A stretch of DNA of 64,000 nt from Geminicoccus roseus DSM 18922 (GTDB lineage Bacteria > Pseudomonadota > Alphaproteobacteria > Geminicoccales > Geminicoccaceae), in contig NZ_KE386572.1 of assembly GCF_000427665.1 (NCBI RefSeq), positions 186,001-250,000 of the forward strand. Direction: 5' to 3'. The notes under the pieces are model-generated. The model was not told where the DNA came from and did not search any database. It worked only from the letters and a program-made list of their open reading frames with translations. Both the position numbers and the translations under genes were made by a program. The first letter of the stretch is position 1, and each line of letters opens with the position of its first letter. This document shows, piece after piece, positions 8,129-16,536 of the stretch.

Positions 8129-8780
8129 TTAGTCAGCTGCATAGCCAGCATTCCGAAGATAGTTGGCCCACTCGGTTGGGCTGAAGTCGTCGAGCAACTG
8201 CCCGATGGTGCTCCAGAGGGTCTCGCGGTTTCGGGCAGCGGCCTGACGCAGGAGCGTCTTGAGCTTGGCGACGGCCTGCTCGATCGGATTGAGGTCGGGC
8301 GAGCAGGGTGGCAGGTAGAGGAGGCTGGCGCCGGCCGCGGCAACCGCTTCTCGAATGCCTGCCACCTTGTGCGCGGCCAGGTTGTCCATGAAGCGCCAGC
8401 AGGCGCGTCATCCGATCCCTGCAAGGGACGCGTGCAGGAGCACGCGGAGGCACCACCACGTCTCCTGGGAACAGCGTCGGCACCAGGAACTGCTGGACAT
8501 AGGCATGGAAGGCCCTGCCGGTCATCGGCCCGTCCAGGACGAGCGGAGCGACGATGCCGCTGGAGCGCAGCCCGGCAAGCGAGGTGGTGACGTGTCAATG
8601 ACCGTGTGGAGCGGCATCGATCAGGCGCCGGCCCTTCGGCCACCAGCCGTAATGACTGACCATGTTGGTGCTGACAGTGGTCTCATCCAAGAACACGAAG
8701 CTGGCAGGATCCATCAGGGTTGCCAGCCACGCTAGCGTTGGCAGCGCCTGGCCACGTCCGGCCGATCCTGTTCCGTCGCC
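8129..8780 (-). pseudogene. IS630 transposase catalytic domain, broken
   Basis: Remnants of the DDE catalytic domain in shifted frames. FVFLDETT carries the first Asp, then PHGH is followed by an in-frame TGA (8595-8597) where the family normally has Trp. The frame continues through LVLDGPMTGRAFHAYV to FPGDVVV and is broken by a 61-bp insertion at 8390-8450. After it, MDNLAAHKVAG and SPDLNPIEQAVAKLK supply the second Asp and the Glu, ending at 8129. There is also a frame change near 8720. At least three lesions make it non-functional. Confidence 0.85.
8390..8450. repeat. 61-bp insertion with hairpin inside the transposase gene
   Basis: Compared with the expected continuous frame (GDVVV directly followed by MDNLAAHK), exactly 61 bp are extra here. 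The insert contains a perfect inverted repeat CGCGTGC-AGGA-GCACGCG and a smaller one, TCCC-N5-GGGA. I noticed no second copy in this window and no clear target duplication. It may be a REP-like palindromic element; that identity is a guess. Confidence 0.5.
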
Positions 8781-8781
8781 C

Positions 8782-9135
8782 TCAACGTCCTTTTTTATGC
8801 GGCGGCCCGAGCCGGCGCAGGGTCGACCAGATGGTCGTCAAAGAGCCGGCCTCGATGCCGCGACCGGCCAACTCGGCTTGGATCTTTGCCCGAGCGATGC
8901 CTTTGTGGCCGGCCACCAAGGCACCCAACAACTCCTCGTGCCCAGCCAGCAGAGGCTTGCGGTAGCCGCCAATCTTGGCCGGCTGGGTGCTTCCAGTCGC
9001 CCGCACTCGCCGCATCAGCCGGTGCACCGCCGTCGAACTCACCGCAAAACGAGCCGCTGCCTGACGAGCCAAACTACCGGCTTCAATCACCTGCACCAGC
9101 CGCCGACGCAGATCCTGGGACAAAGGTGCCGCCAT
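8782..9135 (-). CDS. IS630 transposase, N-terminal helix-turn-helix ORF
   Basis: 117 residues from MAAPLSQDLRRRL to PPHKKGR. The helix-turn-helix portion LARQAAARFAVSSTAVHRLM binds the inverted repeats in IS630 elements. Near its end the six-A tract would allow a -1 shift into a frame reading KKRTLRATEQDRPDV, which is the normal continuation of the family. That continuation hits a stop soon after (QR then TAG), so even with frameshifting the full transposase is not made. A start at 9150 is also possible. Confidence 0.7.
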   Translation of the reverse strand: MAAPLSQDLRRRLVQVIEAGSLARQAAARFAVSSTAVHRLMRRVRATGSTQPAKIGGYRKPLLAGHEELLGALVAGHKGIARAKIQAELAGRGIEAGSLTTIWSTLRRLGPPHKKGR

Positions 9136-9206
9136 CGCTGCCGCCTTCACTCAGACCGAGGAAGCTCCAGCGAAACCCGCAATCGTACAAACCTAAAATG
9201 CTCTAG

Positions 9207-9702
9207 CCGGTGCGGTGCCCCCGGCTGCTGGAGCCCGACGATGCTCCTACTCCACAGCACCAGGGGTCACGATCCTAATGGCGAAACGGGCGAAGGCCAT
9301 CCTGCGCAACGGAACGTCGGCAGCTTCGCCCGCCATTCCCGCCTGCCCCGGTTCCACGTGCAGCCGGAACATCGAGGTGGCGCATCGATCGGCCTGAGAA
9401 TGCCGCGGTGCAGCCTGTGCCGACTGGATCCTGGCCCGGCAGGAAATGCAAAGACGGTCGGAATTGATTGTATAGGACCAGCCGGACGCAAGCAGGCGAT
9501 GGCAAGGCGTATCCTATTCCTCAGGCCGGATCGCCATTCAGCGAAGCCAGATCATGGCCGTGGCAAGGTGGACCGGCTGGAGAGCAGCGAACGACCACAG
9601 GGTCGGGTTGCGGCCCGGCTCGAGCCTTCAGCCCTTAAAGCCGCGCAGCTGGCGGTCGGCCAAGGCAGGGCTTTTTGCTGACAGCCCGTTCCGCCGGTCG
9701 GC
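9207..9702. other. Gene-poor stretch between IS630 and flagellar block
   Basis: About 500 bp with no frame I can support. Frames present are short, lack ribosome sites and have the composition of random GC-rich DNA. It may be remnant sequence tied to the IS insertion. Confidence 0.45.
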
Positions 9703-10131
9703 TCACGCCCGCATCCTGGGCACCCCAAGATCGGCCGCGTCAGGCTCAGCACGAGCGAGTCCCCCACGAGCATGCTGGGCCAGCGCCTGTCCCACCTTGG
9801 GACGCCGGACCAGGTTCTCCACCGCGCAACGCTCCGTCGACGTCGGTTCAAGGGCAATCGCCCTTGGTCCGCGAGCCATGGCAGCCTCCTCCGCCGGGGA
9901 CGTCGCCATTGCCCGGCCAGTCCAAACCGTAAGCCAATCTCCAACCCAGGCCGCTTGCGGCACGTTGCCTTCTCCCGGCTGCCATGCCGGTCCCGGCTCT
10001 TCAGTCAGCCGTCCAGGATCAGGTCCGCCGGGGGGCTCCGGACGGTCACACCCCAGAACGGCTCCTCTTTCCGGCGAGACGGGAACCGGAGGCTGGGCAC
10101 CCGGCCCGCCGGCCGTTTCCTGAACGGCCAT
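9703..10131 (-). CDS. Hypothetical protein downstream of fliS
   Basis: 142 residues beginning MAVQETAGGPG. The ATG at 10131 lies 17 bp after the fliS stop and follows GGAAGG closely, which supports translation as the last gene of the flagellar operon. The sequence is Pro/Gly-rich in the first 60 residues, then contains WVGDWLTVW and an Ala/Arg-rich C-terminal half. It has no signal peptide or membrane segment. I do not recognise it. Third-position GC is somewhat lower than in neighbours, so it could still be a spurious frame; a homologue beside fliS elsewhere would confirm it. Confidence 0.45.
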   Translation of the reverse strand: MAVQETAGGPGAQPPVPVSPERGAVLGCDRPEPPGGPDPGRLTEEPGPAWQPGEGNVPQAAWVGDWLTVWTGRAMATSPAEEAAMARGPRAIALEPTSTERCAVENLVRRPKVGQALAQHARGGLARAEPDAADLGVPRMRA

Positions 10132-10148
10132 GGCCTTCCGGCAGCGGC

Positions 10149-10580
10149 TCAGATGCGCAGTCCCGGTCCGGCGACGGGCATGGTCGCCGGTGGCGAAGGA
10201 GTTCCGGTGATGATCTGCTCCCAGCTGGCCCGAACTTCCCGCATCAGCCTGATCACCTCGCTGCACTCGCTCGGGTCGTTGCTGACGTTGATCTGCTGAA
10301 TCTTCATGCCGATCATGACGTACCACTGCGCGAGCGAGGCCGCGACGCTGCCGCCCTGGTCATGGTCGAGGCTGGCATGCAGCGCGTCGCAGATCCGCGC
10401 CGCCTTCTGGGTCGCCTGCCAGCGATCCTCGATGCGCCCGTCCAGGCAGGCCAGCCGCGCCTCGTCGATCCTCCGGATCATCCCGTCATACAGCATCACG
10501 ATCTGCCGGGCGGCCGGGACCGTCTCGGTGGCCTGCCCGTAGGCAGATACCGCACGGTGGTGGTGGGGTTGCGGCATCAT
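10149..10580 (-). CDS. fliS: Flagellar export chaperone FliS
   Basis: 143-residue, all-helical small protein. Family signatures are AYGQATETVPAARQIVMLYDGMIRRIDEAR near the N-terminus (residues about 13-42, read as two adjacent blocks) and LAQWYVMIGMKIQQIN later. FliS binds the C-terminal disordered region of flagellin and prevents its premature polymerisation before export. It follows fliD by 12 bp on the same strand and lies in the same operon. The start has GAGGATTTTCTCGG upstream. The His-rich start (PHHHRA) and the Pro-rich tail are peripheral. Confidence 0.9.
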   Translation of the reverse strand: MMPQPHHHRAVSAYGQATETVPAARQIVMLYDGMIRRIDEARLACLDGRIEDRWQATQKAARICDALHASLDHDQGGSVAASLAQWYVMIGMKIQQINVSNDPSECSEVIRLMREVRASWEQIITGTPSPPATMPVAGPGLRI

Positions 10581-10592
10581 CCGAGAAAATCC

Positions 10593-12311
10593 TCACTTGT
10601 CCTGGCTCTGGCCGAACGCCGCCTTGATCTGCTGGAGCATGGCCTGCGCCTGGCCGAGCGCCGTCTCGAGCGCGCTGAACCTGGTGATCAGCTGGTCGCG
10701 GTAGCGGTCCGCCCGCTCGGCGATCCGGTCGATCTCCTCGCGGGCCCTGCTGCTGCCCTCCTCGATCTGGCCGATCTCGACGCTCAGCCGCCCCTCGGTC
10801 TCGTCCAGGAGCGAGGTGATCTCGTCATAGGCTTTGTCGGCGATCCCCTGGCTCGCGGTGGCGTTGATCGAGGTGCTGCCGCTGCCGGTCCAGATGAAGG
10901 AGAGCCCGGCATAGGGGGTGCCCTCCCGTCCCTTGATCACCTTTCCCGACACGTCCACCCCGATCCCGTCGATCGCGGCGCTCTCGATCTGCCCGTCCGC
11001 GTCGGCATCCACGATATCCAGGCGGAAGGCGGTGTCCTGCAGCGTGCCCTTGCGAGCATAGAGGCTGAGATCGGCCGAATCGCTCTCGAAGCGGTACTCG
11101 AAGATGTCGCGCACCCGGTCCAGCTTCGTTAGGAGCGCGTTGTCGAGCTGGCTGGCATCGACCCGCATCCGGTTGCCGGCATCCAGGGTGATGCCGAGTT
11201 CGCGCAGGCTGCCGCCGTTGGCCCCGGTGACAGCGCCTCCCATGATCGACGAGACCTGGAGCTGCACGTCGCGCAGGAAGCTGCTGCCGAACAGGGGGCT
11301 GTCGGGCGACACCGTGCCGTCGGCGCCGACCTTGCCCTGCTGCTCCAGGAAGTCCCGGAAGGCGTTGTAGGCATCCACCAGACCGGTGATCTTCTCCTGG
11401 ACAGCGCCGAGCGAGCGCTCGATCTCGATGGTGACCTTGGTGCCGGGCTCGCTCTTGAAGAAGTTGAGGGTCACTCCCTGGAGCGCATCTTCCACCTTGT
11501 TGGACGAACGCTCGATGGGTACCCCGTCGATGGTGAACCGCGCCGGCCGCGCCGCCTGGATCGGGTTTTGCACGGTTGTACCGCCATCGGCGGAAAGCCC
11601 CAGCGATGCCAAGACGTCGTCGCCGGTAGCGCCATTGTCCATCGTGATGGCCTTGCCGGTCTGCTGGGCCGTCAGGATCAGGCGCACATCCCCGTTGCCG
11701 ACCTGGAGCACGGTGGCACTCACGCCGGTGGTGGCGCTCCGGCCGTTGATCGCGTTGCGCACGTCCTGGATGGTCATGCTTCCGTCGACCGCAATCTCCG
11801 CACTGTCGCCACCCAAGAGTCCCAGCACGAGCGTGCCCGCGAACGGACCGACCTTGTCCTGGAGCTTCTGGCCGAGGGAATCCACGCTGCTGCTGGAGAG
11901 TTTCTGGGCCGTCGCGAGTTGCTCGACGACGAGCTGGAAGCTGCCGGCCTGCGCCTGGTTGGATGCGGCCACGCCCACAAGCGACGCAGGAGCGACCGCC
12001 GTGTCGGCCGACAGATAAGCGTCCTTCTTCTCGAACAGATTGTCGCCGATACCCAGCGCGCCTGGCGGGTTGCGCAGCCCGGCGACCGCGCTGCGGATAT
12101 CGTTGAGGATCGAGCGGAGTTCCGTCAGCGCAGCCACCTTGGCATCGTTGCCCGCGATCCGGGATTCCAGCCGCACCGCAGGAAGCTTTTTCACCTCCAC
12201 CAGCGACTTGATCATTCCGTCGATATCGAGGTTGGAGTTCGTGCCCGAGAGGCGGGGCGCCCCCCCCGTCGTGGCGACGCTGCCGAAACTCATGCTGCTG
12301 CTGGTTGCCAT
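10593..12311 (-). CDS. fliD: Flagellar hook-associated protein 2, filament cap
   Basis: 572 residues. The N-terminal FliD domain has LDIDGMIKSLVEVKKLPAVRLE, a split version of the usual start in which the D0 coiled segment follows. The middle has the typical FTIDGVPIERSSNKVEDALQG region, and the C-terminal domain ends with a coiled coil (ETEGRLSVEIGQIEEGSSRAREEI onward) and ALGQAQAMLQQIKAAFGQSQ. FliD caps the growing filament and folds exported flagellin. It sits between flagellin and fliS on the same strand, the common order for late flagellar genes. Confidence 0.95.
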   Translation of the reverse strand: MATSSSMSFGSVATTGGAPRLSGTNSNLDIDGMIKSLVEVKKLPAVRLESRIAGNDAKVAALTELRSILNDIRSAVAGLRNPPGALGIGDNLFEKKDAYLSADTAVAPASLVGVAASNQAQAGSFQLVVEQLATAQKLSSSSVDSLGQKLQDKVGPFAGTLVLGLLGGDSAEIAVDGSMTIQDVRNAINGRSATTGVSATVLQVGNGDVRLILTAQQTGKAITMDNGATGDDVLASLGLSADGGTTVQNPIQAARPARFTIDGVPIERSSNKVEDALQGVTLNFFKSEPGTKVTIEIERSLGAVQEKITGLVDAYNAFRDFLEQQGKVGADGTVSPDSPLFGSSFLRDVQLQVSSIMGGAVTGANGGSLRELGITLDAGNRMRVDASQLDNALLTKLDRVRDIFEYRFESDSADLSLYARKGTLQDTAFRLDIVDADADGQIESAAIDGIGVDVSGKVIKGREGTPYAGLSFIWTGSGSTSINATASQGIADKAYDEITSLLDETEGRLSVEIGQIEEGSSRAREEIDRIAERADRYRDQLITRFSALETALGQAQAMLQQIKAAFGQSQDK

Positions 12312-12437
12312 CGGTCTTCTCGCTGGGTCCCGGCGGGCTTCGTCCCAACCGCCCGCAGATCATGACGCCCCAGAGGTGTATTTTTCCTTTACCTGGAGCG
12401 GAAAATCGCGCCGGCGCCTGACAATCTCTCCGGCCAT

Positions 12438-12473
12438 CCGCCCCCGCCGCTTAGCCAGGGGCGGCGGGGGCGG
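12438..12473 (-). terminator. Hairpin after the flagellin gene
   Basis: A 13-bp perfect GC stem (CCGCCCCCGCCGC / GCGGCGGGGGCGG) with a 10-nt loop, 16 bp beyond the flagellin stop on the minus strand. No T-run follows, so it may be a weak terminator or a 3' stability hairpin that boosts flagellin over fliD. Confidence 0.5.
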
Positions 12474-12488
12474 GGCCGGCGCTTTGGC

Positions 12489-13664
12489 TCAGCGCAGGAG
12501 CTGGAGCATGGTCTGGGGCATCTGGTTGGCCTGGGCGAGCATGGAGACGCTGGCCTGGGTGAGGATGTTGGCCGAGGTGAACCGGCTCATCTCGGCGGCC
12601 ATGTCGACGTCCATCAGGGTGGAGCGGGCGGCGTCCAGGTTCTCGATCGAGGTGGCGAGGTTGGCGGCGGAGAACTCGAAGCGCGACATCATCGCCCCAA
12701 GCTCGGCCCGGGAGCCGTTGACCTGGGCGATCGCCTGGTCGATCGCGTCGCCGGCGGTGACCGCCCCCGCCGAGGTCGAGATGTCGGTGCCGGCGGTGCC
12801 CAGCGCCGTGGTGGTCATGTCGTCGATGTTGACCACCACCGTGTCGGCCGACTGCGCACCGACCTGGAAGGTCAGATCGCCGCCGCCGCCCACGGTGAAG
12901 CTCTCCGCGGTCAGCTCGGTGGAGAAGTCGAAGTTGGACAGGGAGATCGACACCCCGGCGTTGCGGAAGTTCAGCTGGCCCTCGACCACCCGCTGGTCGG
13001 TGGCGAACTCCAGCTGGATGGTGTCGGTGACGTTGCCGTAGGTGAGCGTGAAGGTGCCGATCGTGGCGTCGGTGGCATGGGTGCCGGTGGCGCTGTCGGC
13101 GCCGACATAGGCGAAGCTGACATTGCCGGTGGCGGCACCGTTGAGGTTGAGGGTCACCCCGCGGAAGTTGGCGTTGAGGTCGCCGTCGCCCTCGAACTTG
13201 GCGAACGCGCCGCTGGTCGACACGGTCAGGGTCTTGCCGGCCGAGCCGTTGAGCAGCTGGGCGCCGTTGAACTTGGTCTGGCTGGCGATGTCGCCGACCT
13301 GGGTGTTGAGCTGGCTGTATTCCTGGTTGAGGAACTGCCGCTCGTTGTCGGTGAGCGAGCCGGACTGCGACTGCACCGCGAGCGCCTTCATCCGCTGCAG
13401 GATGTCGGCGACCTTGGACATGCCGCCGTCGGCGACCTGCAGGAGGCTCTGGCCCTGCGCGGTGTTGGAGGCGGCCTGCTTGAGCGCGGTGACGTCGGCC
13501 TTCAGCCTTGTGCCCACCGCCAGCGAGGCGGCGTCGTCGGAGCCCTTCACGATCCGCGAGCCGCTGGACAGCTTGGCCAGCGAGGAGGAGGCGGCCGCCG
13601 AGTTCTGCGACAGATAGCGCAGCGCGGTGTTGGCCGAGACATTGGTGGTGGCGGTCAGGACCAT
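12489..13664 (-). CDS. Flagellin
   Basis: 391 residues with the conserved D0/D1 ends of flagellins: TALRYLSQNSAAASSSLAKLSSG and DDAASLAVGTRLKADVTAL at the N-terminus, and SRFTSANILTQASVSMLAQANQMPQTMLQLLR-type residues at the C-terminus (read as adjacent blocks). The variable surface region spans about 140-300 and is rich in Gly, Thr and Asp. It is exported by the flagellar type III system with FliS and assembled under the FliD cap. The start has GGAGT upstream, and a sigma54-type promoter lies about 115 bp upstream. Confidence 0.95.
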   Translation of the reverse strand: MVLTATTNVSANTALRYLSQNSAAASSSLAKLSSGSRIVKGSDDAASLAVGTRLKADVTALKQAASNTAQGQSLLQVADGGMSKVADILQRMKALAVQSQSGSLTDNERQFLNQEYSQLNTQVGDIASQTKFNGAQLLNGSAGKTLTVSTSGAFAKFEGDGDLNANFRGVTLNLNGAATGNVSFAYVGADSATGTHATDATIGTFTLTYGNVTDTIQLEFATDQRVVEGQLNFRNAGVSISLSNFDFSTELTAESFTVGGGGDLTFQVGAQSADTVVVNIDDMTTTALGTAGTDISTSAGAVTAGDAIDQAIAQVNGSRAELGAMMSRFEFSAANLATSIENLDAARSTLMDVDMAAEMSRFTSANILTQASVSMLAQANQMPQTMLQLLR

Positions 13665-13779
13665 CGAGCGAAACTCCTTCTACCTGAAGCGAGCCTCCCG
13701 GACCTCCCGGGAGCCCAGGCCCGGCTACCTGCCGGACCCGCCAAACCGAGGATCCCTCCCCGGCCGGCCCCGATCCTTC

Positions 13780-13796
13780 AAGCACACGCCGTGCCA
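13780..13796 (-). promoter_or_regulatory. Sigma54 promoter of flagellin
   Basis: TGGCACGGCGTGTGCTT has the GG and GC dinucleotides exactly ten bases apart and matches the -24/-12 consensus closely. It reads toward the flagellin gene, giving an untranslated leader of about 105 nt. Late flagellar genes in many alphaproteobacteria are controlled by sigma54 with an enhancer-binding activator. Confidence 0.72.
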
Positions 13797-13862
13797 GAGC
13801 CCCGCCGCCCGGCCGAGACCGGCGCCAGCCCGGCCAAAGGCGGCCCAGGGCCGGCCCCGCCA

Positions 13863-13913
13863 CCCGGCAGTTCCTGCCCACCCGGCACAACCTACCCGGC
13901 AGGAATTGCCGGG
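13863..13913 (-). terminator. Inverted repeat ending the MFS exporter transcript
   Basis: Sixteen-base arms (13863-13878 and 13898-13913) pair with one G-U mismatch around a 19-nt loop. One arm overlaps the last codons of the exporter gene. It lies before the flagellin promoter and could isolate the two transcripts. There is no T-run. Confidence 0.45.
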
Positions 13914-15085
13914 CGGGGGGCCAAGCGGGGCATGAAGGCCAGGAAGGAGAACACGGCGCAGGCGAACATCGTCAGAACCATCGGCCAGGGCGTTCCATTC
14001 TGGAAGAACCCGACAAACTGCGCGGCGCAGGCCGCGAACGCCATCTGCAGGAACCCGGACAAGCCAGATGCCGTGCCGGCAAGCTTGGCATCGACCGACA
14101 GGGCGCCGGCCTGCGCGTTCGGCACCGACAGGCCCTGGAAGAACGCGACCAGCGCCGCCGGCAGGAAGATCGCCCAGGGCGCCAGCGCCACGAACCCGAT
14201 CAGGAACAGGGACAGGCCCGTGCCCGCCACGTTGCCGATGCACCCCCACAGCACCATCCGGTCGATGCCGAAACGGCGCGAGATGCGCGAGGCCACGAGA
14301 TTGCCGATCATGAACATGAAGGCGACCGGCAGGAACCAGAGCGCGTAATGCGTGGCGGTTCCGCCCAGAACCTCCATCACCACATAGGCGCCGCCGCCGA
14401 GCAGCGCATAGTAGAGGGCCATGGAGAACGCCGACTGCAGCGCGTAGGCGATGAACTCCCGGTTCACCAGCAGACGCGCACTGCCGGCCATCAGGCCCGG
14501 TCCGTGGCGTGCGCCGGTGGAAGGCGGATGAGTCTCCGGCAGGCCTGCGAAGGCAGCCGCCAGGATCAGCAGCCCGGCGATGCCGGACGCGGCGAAGGTC
14601 GAACGCCAGCCGAACATGTCGGTGAGGCCGCCGCCCACCACCGGGGCGATCATCGGCGCCACCACCATGGCGGTGGTCACGATCGCCAGCATCGAGGCGG
14701 CATCCTCGGGCGCATGACGATCGCGGATCATCGCACGCGCGATCACCATGCCGGCAGCGCCGCCGGCAGCCTGGACCACCCGGGCGATCACCAGGATGGT
14801 GACGGAGTCGGCCAATACGCAGCCGGCACTTCCCAACAAGAACACCGCCAGGCCACCGAGCACTGCGGGACGGCGGCCGATCCGGTCGGAGATCGGGCCG
14901 AACAGCAGCATCGAGACCGCGATGGAGAGGGTCGAGAGCGAGAGGGTGAGCTGCACGGCGGCGCTGCTGGTGGCGAGGTCCGTCCGGATGACCGGCAGAG
15001 CAGGAAGGAAGATCTGCAGCGCTGCCGGACCCAGCCCGGTGAGCAGCACGAGCAGGAGCAGGAACGCCCGTTCATCGCGGATCAA
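13892..15085 (-). CDS. Bcr/CflA-type multidrug exporter (MFS)
   Basis: 397-residue, 12-helix major facilitator. Motif A appears as GPISDRIGRRPAVL after helix 2, and QIFLPALPVIRTDL and VQLTLSLSTLSIAVSML match the Bcr/CflA subfamily (bicyclomycin/chloramphenicol exporters, proton driven, inner membrane). GGGLTDMFGWRSTF follows helix 5. It starts with TTG at 15085, supported by AGGAAA eight bases before. It is divergent from the dihydroorotase gene. Actual drug specificity is unknown. Confidence 0.9.
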   Translation of the reverse strand: MIRDERAFLLLLVLLTGLGPAALQIFLPALPVIRTDLATSSAAVQLTLSLSTLSIAVSMLLFGPISDRIGRRPAVLGGLAVFLLGSAGCVLADSVTILVIARVVQAAGGAAGMVIARAMIRDRHAPEDAASMLAIVTTAMVVAPMIAPVVGGGLTDMFGWRSTFAASGIAGLLILAAAFAGLPETHPPSTGARHGPGLMAGSARLLVNREFIAYALQSAFSMALYYALLGGGAYVVMEVLGGTATHYALWFLPVAFMFMIGNLVASRISRRFGIDRMVLWGCIGNVAGTGLSLFLIGFVALAPWAIFLPAALVAFFQGLSVPNAQAGALSVDAKLAGTASGLSGFLQMAFAACAAQFVGFFQNGTPWPMVLTMFACAVFSFLAFMPRLAPRPAIPAG

Positions 15086-15195
15086 CTATGTTTCCTCCCG
15101 AGCATCGTCTCGTTCCTTCCCCAACCACCGATGGACGCGGGACGCACAAGTTTGCAAGCTTGCCCGGTGCTTGAGCCAGTGCAAGGAGAGATGAC

Positions 15196-16530
15196 GTGCA
15201 GCCCTTCGACCTCGTGATCCGTGGCGGGAAGCTGGTGACGCCCGCCGGCATCGTCGCCGCGGATCTTGGCGTGCGCGCCGGAAAGATCGCCGCGATCGGG
15301 GCGCTGCACGCGGAACCCGCGGCCTCGGTGCTGGAGGCGGAGGGGCTGCATGTGCTGCCGGGCGTGATCGACAGCCAGGTCCATTTCCGCGAGCCCGGCC
15401 TGGAACACAAGGAGGACCTGGCCACCGGCAGCGATGCGGCGGTGCTGGGCGGCGTGACCACCGTGTTCGAGATGCCGAACACCAACCCCAACACGATCAG
15501 CGCGGCGGCCCTCGCCGACAAGCTCGACCGGGCAGCCGGACGAATGCGCTGCGACCACGCCTTCTATGTCGGCGCCACCGCCGAGAACATCGAGGCGCTG
15601 CCGGAACTGGAGCGGCTTGCCGGCAGTGCAGGGATCAAGATCTTCATGGGCAGCTCGACCGGCTCGCTCCTGGTCGAGGACGATGCCTCGCTGGAGCGGG
15701 TCCTGCGGGCAGGTTTCAGGCGGGTGGCGGTGCACGCCGAGGACGAGCCGCGCCTGCGGGAGCGCAAGGCGCTGGCGGAGGCGTCCGGCGATCCCGTTTC
15801 CCATCCGCACTGGCGGGACGTCGAGGCCGCCGTTCGGGCGGTCCGCCGGCTCCTGAACGGTGCCCGCACCTGCGGGCGGCGGGTCCATGTCCTGCACATC
15901 ACCTCTGCCGAGGAGATGGAACTCCTGGCCGAGGCGCGCGACGTGGCGACGGTGGAAGTCACCCCGCACCACCTGACCATGCATGCCCCGGACTGCTACG
16001 AGCGGCTCGGGACACGGGCGCAGATGAACCCGCCGGTGCGGGACGCCCGGCATCAGGCGGCGCTTTGGAAGGCGATCCAGGAGGGCGTGGTGGACGTGTT
16101 GGGCTCGGACCATGCCCCGCACACGCTGGAGGAGAAGAACAAGCCGTATCCCTCCAGCCCGTCCGGGATGACCGGCGTGCAGACCTTGTTGCCCGTGATG
16201 CTCGACCATGTGGCGAAGGGGCGGCTGTCGCTGGAGCGGCTGGTCGACCTGACCGGGCACGGGCCGCAGCGGATCTTCCAGCTGGTGGGCAAGGGCCGGA
16301 TCATGCGCGGCTACGACGCCGACCTCGTGCTGGTGGACCTGCAGGCACGCTGGCGGATCAACACCTCCTGGCTGGCCTCCCGTGCCGGGTGGAGCCCCTA
16401 TGAGGACATGGAGATCACCGGCCGGCCGGTGTCCACCCTATTGCGCGGAGCCGTCGTGGCCCAGGACGGAGAACTGATCGGCAAGCCAGTCGGACGCCCG
16501 GTCCGGTTCATGGAGACGCTGGCAGCCTGA
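15196..16530 (+). CDS. pyrC: Dihydroorotase
   Basis: 444-residue amidohydrolase that cyclises carbamoyl-aspartate to dihydroorotate in pyrimidine synthesis. Motifs in order: GVIDSQVHFREPG, IKIFMGSSTG (Lys that may be carboxylated), HITSAEE, ATVEVTPHHLT, and LGSDHAPHT with the catalytic Asp. The usual first metal His of the DxHxH motif is Gln here, as I recall for an alphaproteobacterial subfamily. It starts with GTG at 15196 after AAGGAGAG; the nearby ATG at 15191 is out of frame. A different cyclic amidohydrolase activity is possible given the Gln. Confidence 0.88.
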   Translation: MQPFDLVIRGGKLVTPAGIVAADLGVRAGKIAAIGALHAEPAASVLEAEGLHVLPGVIDSQVHFREPGLEHKEDLATGSDAAVLGGVTTVFEMPNTNPNTISAAALADKLDRAAGRMRCDHAFYVGATAENIEALPELERLAGSAGIKIFMGSSTGSLLVEDDASLERVLRAGFRRVAVHAEDEPRLRERKALAEASGDPVSHPHWRDVEAAVRAVRRLLNGARTCGRRVHVLHITSAEEMELLAEARDVATVEVTPHHLTMHAPDCYERLGTRAQMNPPVRDARHQAALWKAIQEGVVDVLGSDHAPHTLEEKNKPYPSSPSGMTGVQTLLPVMLDHVAKGRLSLERLVDLTGHGPQRIFQLVGKGRIMRGYDADLVLVDLQARWRINTSWLASRAGWSPYEDMEITGRPVSTLLRGAVVAQDGELIGKPVGRPVRFMETLAA

Positions 16531-16536
16531 GGTTGG

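Larger units (their letters stand above)
8116..9203 (-). mobile_element. IS630-family insertion sequence, inactive
   Basis: A 1,088-bp element bounded by imperfect inverted repeats (left GAGCATCTCAGTTTT, right read inward GAGCATTTTAGGTTT) and flanked by TA dinucleotides at 8114-8115 and 9204-9205, as IS630 elements duplicate TA. It encodes an HTH N-terminal ORF and a decayed DDE catalytic ORF on the minus strand. A run of six A then G at the ORF junction (8790-8796 on the opposite strand) fits -1 frameshifting. Several disruptions indicate it cannot transpose by itself. Confidence 0.85.

Noticed and set aside
15154-15163. GCAAGCTTGC palindrome between the MFS and pyrC starts
   Set aside because: Ten bases only, with no second copy or promoter context; not enough to call an operator.
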